Source: Vulcanimicrobiia bacterium
Lineage (GTDB): Bacteria; Eremiobacterota; Eremiobacteria; Baltobacterales; Baltobacteraceae
DNA length: 25,920 nt
NCBI GenBank assembly: GCA_024281135.1
Contig: JAMXLG010000403.1
Coordinates: 1 to 25,920, forward strand
Reading direction: 5' to 3'
Shown here piece by piece: positions 7,975-14,878 of this stretch (positions within the stretch are counted from its first letter, which is position 1; each line of letters begins with the position of its first letter). A program made the translations under genes and the position numbers. The notes beneath the pieces were generated by a model that was given only the letters and a program-made list of their open reading frames with translations, was not told the origin of the DNA and made no database searches.

Positions 7975-8607
7975 TTAGTGGTGAATCAACGGCGTTTGCA
8001 GCAATCCGTTGATGACGAACTGCACGGCGAGCGCTGCAAGAATAATGCCGAGCAGACGCGAGACGACATGAATGCCGGTCGCACCGATGCGATGCATGTA
8101 GCGGGTCGCGCCTCGCATGCAAAGCCATGTGATTGCGAGTGCCAAGGCGTATGCGAGAAACAGCGCCACATAGCGTGCCAAGCTGCCGCGTGCAAGATTG
8201 ACAAGGAGAAAAATCGTGGCAAGCGTGCCGGGACCCGCGATCATCGGAACGGCAAGCGGAAAGACAGCGGGATTGTCGCCGCTTTGTGCCTGTCGCTCTT
8301 CATCGGTCGTGGCTCGCGCGCCGGTTGGACGCGCAAAGAGCATGTCAATCGCGATGAGGAAAAGCAAAATGCCTCCCGCGATACCGAATGCCGGCAGCGT
8401 GATGCCCAGATAGTCGAGCACCGCCGGTCCGACGATGCCCATCACGAGCATGACGAAAGCCGCAACGAGCACCGCCTGATCGGCGATCCGGCCACGCTTA
8501 TCCGGCGGGCAATTCGACGTCGACGTAAGCGTGAGCGGGATCATGCCGATCGGGTCGATGATTGTCACCGCCGTCGCAAAGGCGGTGGCGGCAAAGTGCC
8601 AATCCAT
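7975..8607 (-). CDS. MarC-family integral membrane protein
   Basis: The product has 210 residues with about six hydrophobic helices (roughly 4-26, 44-66, 70-92, 118-138, 145-165, 185-205). It carries the family landmarks: an early IIDPIGMIPL segment, GGILLFLIAIDMLF, and FPLAVPMIAGPGTLATI. MarC (UPF0056) proteins sit in the inner membrane; their role is not established, and an early link to multiple antibiotic resistance was later withdrawn. I chose the ATG at 8607 because the family N-terminus begins there. The same frame stays open much further upstream, but only as an antisense shadow of carA. It is divergent from carA across 60 bases. Confidence 0.88.
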   Translation of the reverse strand: MDWHFAATAFATAVTIIDPIGMIPLTLTSTSNCPPDKRGRIADQAVLVAAFVMLVMGIVGPAVLDYLGITLPAFGIAGGILLFLIAIDMLFARPTGARATTDEERQAQSGDNPAVFPLAVPMIAGPGTLATIFLLVNLARGSLARYVALFLAYALALAITWLCMRGATRYMHRIGATGIHVVSRLLGIILAALAVQFVINGLLQTPLIHH

Positions 8608-8667
8608 GAAGCTCGCGATTATTTCCAGGTCTGCGCGGCCCCTTCGGCCAACCAGGAAGCCCTCAGG
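8608..8667. promoter_or_regulatory. divergent promoter region between marC-like gene and carA
   Basis: These 60 bases are the only spacer between two divergent genes, so both promoters or their cores should lie here. An AT-rich block (8614-8626) is the likely open-complex region. AGGAAG (8653-8658) is a fair Shine-Dalgarno 9 bases before the carA ATG. A GGCC-5-GGCC inverted repeat sits at 8637-8649. I could not assign -35 and -10 boxes with confidence. Confidence 0.4.
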
Positions 8668-9747
8668 ATGACCACTACGCCTGCAGCGCTCTTTCTTGCC
8701 GACGGCTCGCGATTCGACGGCCACGGACTCGCCTATCACGGCCTCGCATTCGGCGAAGCCGTTTTTTACACCGGAATGACGGGCTACGAAGAAGCCCTCA
8801 CGGATCCGTCTTACGCAGGGCAGATTCTTACCTTCACCTATCCGCTGATCGGAAACTACGGCATCTCGGGCGTCGCTGCGCAATATCCGCGCGCCTGCGT
8901 CGCCGGCGCGGTCATCAAACAGATCGCTCATCGTCCCTCGCACTATCTGGCGAAGACGGACCTGCCGTCGTGGCTCGATCAGCAGTCGATTCCGGCGCTG
9001 GTCGGCGCCGATACGCGCGCGATCACGATTGCGCTGCGCGAACATGGGACAATCTGGGCCGCACTCGCCGTCGGTGAAGAGGCACTGGAACGCGCCGAAC
9101 GCGAGCTCGCCGAATTTGTGCGCAAAGCGACGACGAAAGAACTCGTGCCGAGCGTGGCCGTGCGCGAACGACACGTCGAAGGTCCGCACGGCGGCAAACG
9201 TGTTACGCTCATCGATTGCGGCGTGAAAAAAGCGATCCTGCGCGAGTTGACTGCTCTCGGCAGCGAAGTCACAGTCGTCCCCTACAATGCGAGCGAAGAA
9301 GAATTGCTCGAAGGCGATCCCGACGCAATTTTCATCTCGCCGGGTCCCGGCGACCCCACCGATCTCCCGGAAACGATCGAAACGCTGCGCGGGTTGCTTG
9401 GACGCAAACCGCTCTTCGGCGTGTGTCTCGGTCATCAGTTGCTGGCGCTTGCGTGCGGCGCGAAAACATATAAGTTGCCGTATGGTCATCGCGGCGGGAA
9501 CCAACCGGTGAAAGATCAGGTAAACGACAGCGTGCTGATCACCGCGCACAATCACGGCTACGCGGTCGACAGTCGCAGCCTACCGTCAGATTTGGAAGAG
9601 ACGATGACCAATCTCAACGACGGAACCAACGAGGGATTCCGCCATCGTTCGCTTCCAGTTGCCGCCGTGCAATTCCATCCGGAGGCTTCGCCTGGTCCGT
9701 TCGATGCGCGCAGGCTCTTTGCCGAGTGGCTCGGTTCCGTGCGTTAA
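8668..9747 (+). CDS. carA: carbamoyl-phosphate synthase small (glutaminase) subunit
   Basis: The 359-residue subunit hydrolyses glutamine and passes ammonia to CarB, making carbamoyl phosphate for pyrimidines and arginine. The N-terminal CPSase small domain contains FTGMTGYEEALTDPSY-like residues (visible as YTGMTGYEEALTDPSYAG) and FTYPLIGNYG. The class I glutamine amidotransferase domain holds SPGPGDP, GVCLGHQLLAL with catalytic Cys253, and QFHPEA with His337 and Glu339. The ATG at 8668 follows an AGGAAG ribosome site and gives the standard N-terminus; the frame is open upstream, but that part is antisense to the MarC gene. Its last 22 bases overlap the next gene. carB is not adjacent; it starts about 5.1 kb downstream. 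Confidence 0.97.
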   Translation: MTTTPAALFLADGSRFDGHGLAYHGLAFGEAVFYTGMTGYEEALTDPSYAGQILTFTYPLIGNYGISGVAAQYPRACVAGAVIKQIAHRPSHYLAKTDLPSWLDQQSIPALVGADTRAITIALREHGTIWAALAVGEEALERAERELAEFVRKATTKELVPSVAVRERHVEGPHGGKRVTLIDCGVKKAILRELTALGSEVTVVPYNASEEELLEGDPDAIFISPGPGDPTDLPETIETLRGLLGRKPLFGVCLGHQLLALACGAKTYKLPYGHRGGNQPVKDQVNDSVLITAHNHGYAVDSRSLPSDLEETMTNLNDGTNEGFRHRSLPVAAVQFHPEASPGPFDARRLFAEWLGSVR

Positions 9748-10589
9748 TCGCGCTGCTGCTGGCGTCGGTATTCTGCGCGCCGGCACTAGCGCAATCGCTG
9801 CAGCGTCTCACGGTCTTGCAGTTGACCCTCGCTGCGAGTACGGCTTCGCCGAAGGTCGAGGTTCCGTTCGATCTCATCATCACCGCGCGCGTCCGCGAGC
9901 GCGTAACCGACCTGCGCAATCTCGATTTGCCGACTCTAGCAGAAGAAGTGGAGCTGCTCGGGGACGAGCACTCGGTCGTGAGCGACGCGAGTGGAACGAC
10001 GTATACGGAACGCCTGCGCGTCGTCGCGCACCGTAGCGGCGTTATAACGATTCCGCCCGTAACGCTGGACGCAATCGACGCGCGTGACGGAAAACCAAAA
10101 CGTTACTCCTCGAATTCGCTCTCCCTCAACGTCGGCGGCGGCGTCCTCAGTGTCACGCGGACGTACGACGTCACGGGCATCGTTTTTACGATATCGCGAT
10201 GGCTCGCCATTCTCGTCGTTGCCGCAATTATCGTACGGTTGATGGTTCGCAGACGGAGAAGACCCGCGATGGTCCCCGCGCCGCAACCCGATCCTGCTCC
10301 CGTTGCGCCCCCGCTCGTGACGGGCGAACAACGCTTGCGTGACGCTCGCACTGTGCTCGAAGCCGAGCGAACCCGTCCAACGGTCATGCGAATCCGCTCG
10401 ATGGTCCGCGAAATGGTGGGCGCGAATGATGCCGAAACGCTTGCCGATGTGCTACGTCGAATCGAACCGGAAGAGCGGCACATGCGCGCGCTGCTCTTCG
10501 CACTGGAACGCGCCGCGTTCACGCATGACGGAGATCTCAACCGCTCGATCGACCATGTCATCGACCGCCTAAACGAGATGGTCGCATGA
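9726..10589 (+). CDS. secreted/membrane-anchored BatD-like protein of a MoxR-Bat operon
   Basis: This 287-residue protein starts with GTG inside carA. The start is supported by an excellent signal peptide (residues 1-22, a positive start, a Leu-rich core and ALAQ cleavage). A beta-rich extracytoplasmic part (~23-150) includes SGVITIPPVTLDA, which resembles the Ig-like repeats of BatD/'oxygen tolerance' proteins. One membrane helix (~152-174) is followed by an Arg cluster, a Pro-rich linker and a helical cytoplasmic tail (~190-287). Full BatD proteins are longer, so this is a short relative. It overlaps moxR by 4 bases, and its neighbours MoxR, DUF58 and VWA form the classical module in which such proteins act as envelope partners. 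Exact function is unknown. Confidence 0.68.
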   Translation: MARFRALIALLLASVFCAPALAQSLQRLTVLQLTLAASTASPKVEVPFDLIITARVRERVTDLRNLDLPTLAEEVELLGDEHSVVSDASGTTYTERLRVVAHRSGVITIPPVTLDAIDARDGKPKRYSSNSLSLNVGGGVLSVTRTYDVTGIVFTISRWLAILVVAAIIVRLMVRRRRRPAMVPAPQPDPAPVAPPLVTGEQRLRDARTVLEAERTRPTVMRIRSMVREMVGANDAETLADVLRRIEPEERHMRALLFALERAAFTHDGDLNRSIDHVIDRLNEMVA

Positions 10590-11512
10590 ACGCACACCCG
10601 CGCGTGCTTGCCGATGCGCTGCATCAGACGATTGTCGGCCAAACGGTGGTCGTCGAAGCTCTGATTCTCGGATTGCTCGCAAACGGGCACGTCCTACTTG
10701 AAGGGCCACCGGGGCTAGCCAAAACGCTCGCGTGCCGCGCGCTTGCCGCAGCACTTGACGGCGAGTTCAAACGCGTTCAGTTCACCCCCGACCTCTTGCC
10801 GAGCGACATCGTCGGCACACGGATCTTCGATCAGCACGAAAGCCGCTTCTCAACGGTGCTCGGCCCGATCTTCGCGAACGTTGTTCTCGCCGACGAAATC
10901 AATCGCGCGCCCGCCAAAGTGCAGTCGGCGCTTCTCGAAGCGATGCAAGAGCGTCAAGTGACGATCGGCCCGCAGACCCATGCGTTGCCCGACCCCTTCC
11001 TCGTGATGGCGACGATGAATCCACTCGACGCCGAAGGCACCTACGCGCTTCCCGCCGCTCAGATGGACCGCTTTCTCATCAAAGTCGACGTATCGTACCC
11101 AAACCGTGATGAAGAACTGCAGATTCTCGAGCGTTTTGCGGTCGCGGATACGCAGCCGGTGCGCGCCGTTGCAACGCTTGCGGACGTACGCGCTTGGCGA
11201 GAAGCAGCGCACGCAATTCATCTCGATGCGAAATTGAAACGGTATGTCGTCGAACTCGTTGCCGTAACCCGCGAACGCGAGACGCAGTACGTCGATTACG
11301 GCGCGAGCCCGCGCGCGACGCTTGCAATCGCGCATCTCGCGCGCGCAAAAGCATTGCTCGAGGGACGCGACTACGTGCTGCCCGACGACGTGCGCGCTGT
11401 AGCGCCGCTTGCGCTGCGTCACCGCATCGGATTCAACTTTCGCGTTGCGACGGAAAACGTTGGGTCTTCACGCGTGCTCGATCGATTGATCGCGAGCGTT
11501 CCGGTGCCGTAA
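10586..11512 (+). CDS. MoxR-family AAA+ ATPase
   Basis: The 308-residue ATPase has Walker A GPPGLAKT (40-47), Walker B VVLADEIN (99-106), the MoxR insert SALLEAMQERQVTIG, sensor 1 in MATMNPLDAEGTYALP, and the arginine-finger region QMDRFLIK. The C-terminal lid carries GASPRATLAI (sensor 2). MoxR ATPases work with VWA proteins as chaperone-like complexes that mature or remodel client proteins, often in stress responses or metallo-enzyme activation. It overlaps the BatD-like gene (ATGA) and the DUF58 gene (one base), so the partners are translationally coupled. The family is certain; the client is unknown. Confidence 0.95.
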   Translation: MNAHPRVLADALHQTIVGQTVVVEALILGLLANGHVLLEGPPGLAKTLACRALAAALDGEFKRVQFTPDLLPSDIVGTRIFDQHESRFSTVLGPIFANVVLADEINRAPAKVQSALLEAMQERQVTIGPQTHALPDPFLVMATMNPLDAEGTYALPAAQMDRFLIKVDVSYPNRDEELQILERFAVADTQPVRAVATLADVRAWREAAHAIHLDAKLKRYVVELVAVTRERETQYVDYGASPRATLAIAHLARAKALLEGRDYVLPDDVRAVAPLALRHRIGFNFRVATENVGSSRVLDRLIASVPVP

Positions 11513-12288
11513 TGGCTGCGCCTACGCTGCGTGACGCGCTGCTTCGCGGCAAACGCCGGCCGCGACGCTTCGGTGCTGGGTCGCCGACGACGTATCGCGG
11601 CGACGGCTACGAGTTCGTCGAGCTGCGCGCCTACGTTCCCGGGGACGACGTACGCCGCATCGACTGGGCGGCAACGGCACGCTCGGGCGATCTTCAGACG
11701 CGCGTCGTCCTGGAAGACGTTGCACTGACGCTCGCAGCATTCGTCGATGATTCGGCTTCCATGCAGGTCGGCCGGAAGCGCGCATTGCTTGATGCGGCAA
11801 ACGAGGCGCTCGATACGTGGTACAGTACAGCGAAAAGCGGCGACCGCACCTTACGCATTGGACCCGAGCGCGTAACCCCTTCTCGGGTGCCCTTCGAGGG
11901 CCGCTTCGATCTCGAACGCACGTTGATCACAGCGCGCGCTGTGCTTCCGCGCGGCGCCGCGCTCCTCGGCATCGGCGATTGGTTTGATTTGAAACCCCGG
12001 CACGACGATCTCTTGGCGTCGCTTGCCTCGCGTTGCGATTGCACGGCGCTCGTTGCACGCGATCCGTGGCACGCCGGATTACCGCTCTCGGGATTCGTCC
12101 GAATCCGCGGCGCGGAAGCGGGACACGTGCGCGCATGGGTCGGCGCCCGCGAACGCCGCGCGTTTCTCGACGCGGTCCGCGCTCGCGAAGCGCAGTTGCT
12201 AGAACGGTTCGAAGCGCTCGGTTGGCGCACGGGGATCATCGAAGAGCACGACGGAACCGCGGGGTTGCTGGGAGCGTTCGGGCTATGA
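11512..12288 (+). CDS. DUF58 domain protein (MoxR partner)
   Basis: The 258-residue protein starts at an ATG that shares one base with the moxR stop. The hallmark DUF58 region is GDGYEFVELRAYVPGDDVRRIDWAA (residues ~31-55; key residues are the GxGxEF start, the RxYxPGDD core and the IDW end). It is followed by a VWA-like strand FVDDSASM, which keeps a D-x-S-x-S metal-site pattern. There is no membrane segment, unlike many DUF58 proteins, so it should be cytosolic. DUF58 proteins are found almost always beside MoxR ATPases; their precise role is not known. The gene is coupled to the following VWA gene by an ATGA overlap. Confidence 0.92.
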   Translation: MAAPTLRDALLRGKRRPRRFGAGSPTTYRGDGYEFVELRAYVPGDDVRRIDWAATARSGDLQTRVVLEDVALTLAAFVDDSASMQVGRKRALLDAANEALDTWYSTAKSGDRTLRIGPERVTPSRVPFEGRFDLERTLITARAVLPRGAALLGIGDWFDLKPRHDDLLASLASRCDCTALVARDPWHAGLPLSGFVRIRGAEAGHVRAWVGARERRAFLDAVRAREAQLLERFEALGWRTGIIEEHDGTAGLLGAFGL

Positions 12289-13199
12289 GCTTCGATCATC
12301 CGGCGTATCTGTTTCCGGCGCTCTTTATCGCGATAGCGATTGTGGCGCTGGTGCTCGCGGGACAACGGCGCATGACCGCGCGCGATCTCGTCTATTCAAA
12401 CGTCGCATTCTTGAACGATGCGATCGCACCGCGCCGGTGGATCGGCAGAGCCTTTAATACGACGTGGATCGCTGCGCTCGCACTTGGCGCGCTCGCCGTT
12501 GCAGGGCTTCACGTGCGCATACCGCTTCCGGCACGCGACGGTTCGGTGTTCATTTGCATTGATACATCGGGTTCAATGGGATCTACCGACGTTCAACCGA
12601 CGCGCTCGGCTGCGGCAAAGGCTGCAGCAGCGGCGTTCATTGATGCTTCGCCGCCGGGGACGCGCGTCGGTGTCATCGCCTTCTCGAGCGGCGCGGCAAT
12701 CATCTCGCCACTTTTATCCGATCATGAAGCCGTGAAATCCGCGCTCGATCAGGTTCCGAGTCCCAATGGTGCGACGGCGATCGGCGACGCGTTGCAACTC
12801 GCCGCCCAAAATTTTCCGCCCACCGGACACCGCGTCGTCATTCTGATCACCGACGGCGTGAATAACGCGGGCGTCGATCCGCAAGAGCTGGCGTCGTACC
12901 TCGGCGCGCATCACATTCCGGTGTATACGATCGGGATCGGGACGCCGAACGGCGATATCATCGGCGGCGAACAGTCGACGATCGATGAAGACGCACTGCG
13001 TTCCTATGCCGACGCGAGCGGGGGCGCATACGCGCGCGTCGAGAACGCGTCGCAGTTGCGTAGCGCACTAGCCCACCTGGGCGGTGTGACGATGCTCGAG
13101 AAACGCGAGGTGGCTGCGTCGCTGCCGCTGGCGTTTGCAGCTGCGGGATTATTGATGCTGACGCTCGTCACCGGTTTTGCAACGGGGAGAATACCGTGA
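12285..13199 (+). CDS. membrane-anchored VWA-domain protein, BatA-like
   Basis: The 304-residue protein has the BatA/BatB architecture. Two N-terminal hydrophobic helices (about 7-25 and 60-77) are followed by a VWA domain and a C-terminal membrane helix (about 283-301). The MIDAS is complete: DTSGS (Asp93), the Thr of GATAIGDAL, and the Asp of LITDGVNNAG. The opening MSFDHPAYLF matches the family's typical 'F-x-P-x-x-L' start. It should be held in the membrane with the VWA domain free to bind MoxR or envelope partners. The ATG overlaps the DUF58 stop. Its stop is shared with the pdxH start (GTGA), so a cofactor enzyme is coupled to this operon. Confidence 0.9.
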   Translation: MSFDHPAYLFPALFIAIAIVALVLAGQRRMTARDLVYSNVAFLNDAIAPRRWIGRAFNTTWIAALALGALAVAGLHVRIPLPARDGSVFICIDTSGSMGSTDVQPTRSAAAKAAAAAFIDASPPGTRVGVIAFSSGAAIISPLLSDHEAVKSALDQVPSPNGATAIGDALQLAAQNFPPTGHRVVILITDGVNNAGVDPQELASYLGAHHIPVYTIGIGTPNGDIIGGEQSTIDEDALRSYADASGGAYARVENASQLRSALAHLGGVTMLEKREVAASLPLAFAAAGLLMLTLVTGFATGRIP

Positions 13200-13834
13200 A
13201 CTTGGAATCCAGCCGCGCGCGATACGGCAGTGGTCAGCTACTCGAATCGACGGCTCAACACGATCCGGTCGAACAGCTGCGCGAGTGGCTCGAGCTTGCG
13301 TATGCAACACCCGAAATCGTTGAAGCAAATGCGATGTGCGTTGCAACTGCAGGGCGCGACGGTACGGTGTCGGCGCGCATGGTGCTCTTGCGCGGACTCG
13401 ACGAACGCGGCCTCGTGTTTTTTACGTCATACGGCAGCCGCAAGGGGCAACAAATCGCTGAAAATCCGCGCGCTGCGGCGACGTTCTATTGGGCGCCGAT
13501 CCATCGGCAAATACGCGTGGAGGGGACGGTAGCGCAACTGCCCGAGGATGAATCGGATGCCTATTTTGCAACGCGTCCGCGCGGTCATCAGCTCTCGGCA
13601 TGGGCGTCGGAACAAACCGAACCGGTCGAAGGCCGCGAAGTGCTCGACGAACGTCTTAAACATTTCGAAGAGCGTTTCGAAGGTGACGAAGTACCGCGAC
13701 CGCACTCCTGGGGCGGCTACCTGATCGCGCCGGATCGATTCGAATTCTGGCAGGGCCGCGAAAATCGCATGCACGACCGCTTGGAGTACGTGCGCGCAGG
13801 ACGCGCGTGGACGATCCGGCGATTACAGCCGTAG
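13196..13834 (+). CDS. pdxH: pyridoxamine/pyridoxine 5'-phosphate oxidase
   Basis: The 212-residue FMN enzyme oxidises PNP or PMP to pyridoxal 5'-phosphate, the last step of the DXP-dependent B6 route and of salvage. Signature segments are ARMVLLRGLDERG, FFTSYGSRKG, the FMN/dimer strand RQIRVEG, RPRGHQLSAWAS, and the C-terminal block FEFWQGRENRMHDR. Length is typical. The start is GTG in a GTGA overlap with the VWA gene, with a strong GGGGAGA ribosome site (13184-13190) 5 bases upstream. No other B6 gene is nearby. It ends the carA-to-pdxH chain; a promoter-like element begins at the last base of its stop codon. Confidence 0.95.
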   Translation: MNLESSRARYGSGQLLESTAQHDPVEQLREWLELAYATPEIVEANAMCVATAGRDGTVSARMVLLRGLDERGLVFFTSYGSRKGQQIAENPRAAATFYWAPIHRQIRVEGTVAQLPEDESDAYFATRPRGHQLSAWASEQTEPVEGREVLDERLKHFEERFEGDEVPRPHSWGGYLIAPDRFEFWQGRENRMHDRLEYVRAGRAWTIRRLQP

Positions 13835-13858
13835 TTAGGCCTCCCTTAAAACGGGAAC
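13834..13858 (+). promoter_or_regulatory. SigB/SigF-like promoter before the small unknown gene
   Basis: GTTAGG (13834-13839), 13 bases, GGGAAC (13853-13858), then 9 bases to the ATG at 13868. The -35-like hexamer and the 13-base spacer are identical to the minus-strand site at 7933-7957. The first G is the last base of the pdxH stop codon. There is no Shine-Dalgarno before the ATG, as expected for a near-leaderless message. Confidence 0.4.
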
Positions 13859-13872
13859 GCTCTTAAAATGGG
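13845..13872 (+). repeat. tandem-spaced 11-base direct repeat over the start of the small gene
   Basis: CTTAAAACGGG (13845-13855) and CTTAAAATGGG (13862-13872) match in 10 of 11 bases. Their starts are 17 bases apart. They flank and overlap the proposed -10 element and the ATG at 13868. They are AT-rich against a GC-rich background. A regulator binding two turns of helix or a chance duplication would both explain them. Confidence 0.5.
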
Positions 13873-14068
13873 CGAGCATAGGCGCGATCGCAAGGGCGAG
13901 ATTTTTCAAGACAACATGACCGAGAACCAAGGTGCGACTCCGCCGGCGCGCGAGCAAGCATCCCATCACTTGCGTCCGGACGGCGACATCAACTCGCAAG
14001 AAGCCGACGAGATGAATCGTGAGTTCGCGGAACGTTTGAAGAAGAGCGGGCACTCGTCAGGCCACTAA
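13868..14068 (+). CDS. small hydrophilic protein of unknown function
   Basis: The frame encodes 66 residues; an internal ATG at 13916 (residue 17) would give 50. The product is polar and charged, with no membrane helix, cysteine or recognisable domain. It has a basic N-terminus, a His pair, a short acidic/basic helix (SQEADEMNREFAERLKK) and a Gly/Ser/His tail, so it is probably largely disordered. I do not recognise it. Support for a real gene comes from its own promoter-like element, the clean intergenic position between pdxH and the RsbV-like gene, and the lack of a better frame. The shared promoter type suggests a stress-induced small protein, which is inference. Confidence 0.5.
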   Translation: MGEHRRDRKGEIFQDNMTENQGATPPAREQASHHLRPDGDINSQEADEMNREFAERLKKSGHSSGH

Positions 14069-14072
14069 TTCC

Positions 14073-14098
14073 GTTTGCGGCACGTTTGAGCCGGGTAC
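14073..14098 (+). promoter_or_regulatory. SigB/SigF-like promoter before the RsbV-like gene
   Basis: GTTTGC (14073-14078), 14 bases, GGGTAC (14093-14098), then 9 bases to the ATG at 14108. The cores GTTT and GGGTA match what is known of SigB (Bacillus) and SigF (mycobacteria) promoters, and the 16 bases between GTTT and GGGTA fit the SigF spacing. It stands in front of an anti-sigma antagonist gene, the classical place for SigB autoregulation. No Shine-Dalgarno is visible. Confidence 0.55.
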
Positions 14099-14107
14099 GC
14101 CCGAGAC

Positions 14108-14425
14108 ATGGAAAGCTACGATCAAGCGGGACCAAGCTTGACGATCGAATGCCAGGACGGCACAACGAACGTACTACTGGCCGGTGAATGGGATCTCTGC
14201 GAAGCGCCGCAATTGCGCGAAGCGCTCGACGGCATCAATGCCTCGCAACACGTGCTCTTCGATCTCGCCGGCGTCACCTATCTCGATTCATCCACGCTGC
14301 GTGTCTTCGCCGAATTCAAACAACGATCGAAGAGCCTCGGCGGAAGCACAGCGATCCACTATGGCGGCAACGAGCGCGCCCGCAAGCTCATGAGTCTCGC
14401 GGGAGTCGCAACGCTGTTGCATTAG
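14108..14425 (+). CDS. STAS-domain anti-sigma factor antagonist (RsbV/SpoIIAA-like)
   Basis: The 105-residue protein is a single STAS domain. NVLLAGEWDLCEAPQLREAL is the second strand and helix, and VTYLDSSTLRVF holds the switch region with Asp60-Ser61-Ser62. The second serine aligns with the one phosphorylated in SpoIIAA. In its dephosphorylated form such a protein captures its partner anti-sigma kinase and frees a sigma factor. The partner is very likely the HATPase gene 26 bases downstream. No sigma gene follows, so the sigma factor must be encoded elsewhere. The promoter-like element just upstream suggests positive feedback. Which sigma it serves cannot be seen. Confidence 0.85.
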   Translation: MESYDQAGPSLTIECQDGTTNVLLAGEWDLCEAPQLREALDGINASQHVLFDLAGVTYLDSSTLRVFAEFKQRSKSLGGSTAIHYGGNERARKLMSLAGVATLLH

Positions 14426-14451
14426 TCGATTGCTCCCGCGCGGCAGCGGGT

Positions 14452-14859
14452 ATGCGGGTGTACATGTGGCATCTCCACGCAGACAATCCCGAAGATGCTC
14501 TACGGCAACGATCCCGGTTCTTGGCCGCACTTGCGAGCGAAAGCGGTGACCCCGGGTTCGACCGGTTTGCTGCGCAACTCATATACACGGAGCTGATCGG
14601 GAACGTGATGCGCCACGCGCGCGGTCCAGTCGACATTCAGTTGCGATGCGTCGACGGCAAGGCGCTGCTGCACGTCTTCGATCGCGGCGACGGATTCGTG
14701 TTCGAACCGACGTTGCCGGAGGCGCCGCTGCAAGAAAGCGGTCGCGGTCTTTTCCTCGTGAGCCGGTTTGCGGAACGGGTCAACGTGCACACGCTAGGCG
14801 GACACGGCACCTGCGTAAGCGCGGTTTTTGAGGTTGGAAGGCACGGTCGCGTAACGTAG
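14452..14859 (+). CDS. RsbW-like anti-sigma factor / serine kinase (HATPase)
   Basis: The 135-residue product is a small GHKL ATPase of the RsbW/SpoIIAB type. The N box is ELIGNVMRHA (Glu47, Asn51), the G1 box DRGDGF (77-82), and the G2 box GRGLFLVSRF (97-106). There is no phosphoacceptor His domain. Such proteins bind a sigma factor or phosphorylate the STAS antagonist on serine. I chose the ATG at 14452; GTG 14458 and ATG 14464 are alternatives. The frame stays open upstream, but that part overlaps the STAS gene. The gene follows the STAS gene by 26 bases and ends 19 bases before carB. The E-L-x-x-N N-box and G boxes look functional. Confidence 0.83.
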   Translation: MRVYMWHLHADNPEDALRQRSRFLAALASESGDPGFDRFAAQLIYTELIGNVMRHARGPVDIQLRCVDGKALLHVFDRGDGFVFEPTLPEAPLQESGRGLFLVSRFAERVNVHTLGGHGTCVSAVFEVGRHGRVT

Positions 14860-14878
14860 CCAATCCACCCTCCCCAGC

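Noticed and set aside
8637..8649. GGCC-CCTTC-GGCC as an operator in the carA/marC spacer
   Set aside because: Four-base arms of G and C are expected by chance in this composition.
7978..8667. A plus-strand extension of carA by about 230 residues
   Set aside because: It is antisense to the MarC gene. CarA normally starts at the ATG at 8668, which has a ribosome site.
8662..8672. CTCAGGATGAC at the carA start, an exact 11-base match to part of the carB repeat
   Set aside because: The match does not extend to the rest of the element, and the bases are explained by the carA start codon and first codons.
8608..9555. A long open minus-strand frame continuous with the MarC gene, which would give a 526-residue fusion
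   Set aside because: It is antisense to carA, whose product is fully conserved. The MarC family start is at 8607, and the extra part has a biased, domain-free composition.
12033..12284. Upstream extension of the VWA protein, and likewise 11194-11511 for the DUF58 protein and 14188-14451 for the HATPase
   Set aside because: These are open frames over other genes caused by high GC. The chosen starts coincide with family N-termini and overlap or coupling signals.
13838..13872. A rho-independent terminator after pdxH
   Set aside because: The AT-rich repeats are direct, not inverted, so no stable stem forms; the region fits a promoter better.
14081..14098. An alternative -35 GTTTGA (14084-14089) for the RsbV-like promoter
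   Set aside because: It is only 3 bases from GGGTAC, far too close; the GTTT at 14073 has the right spacing.
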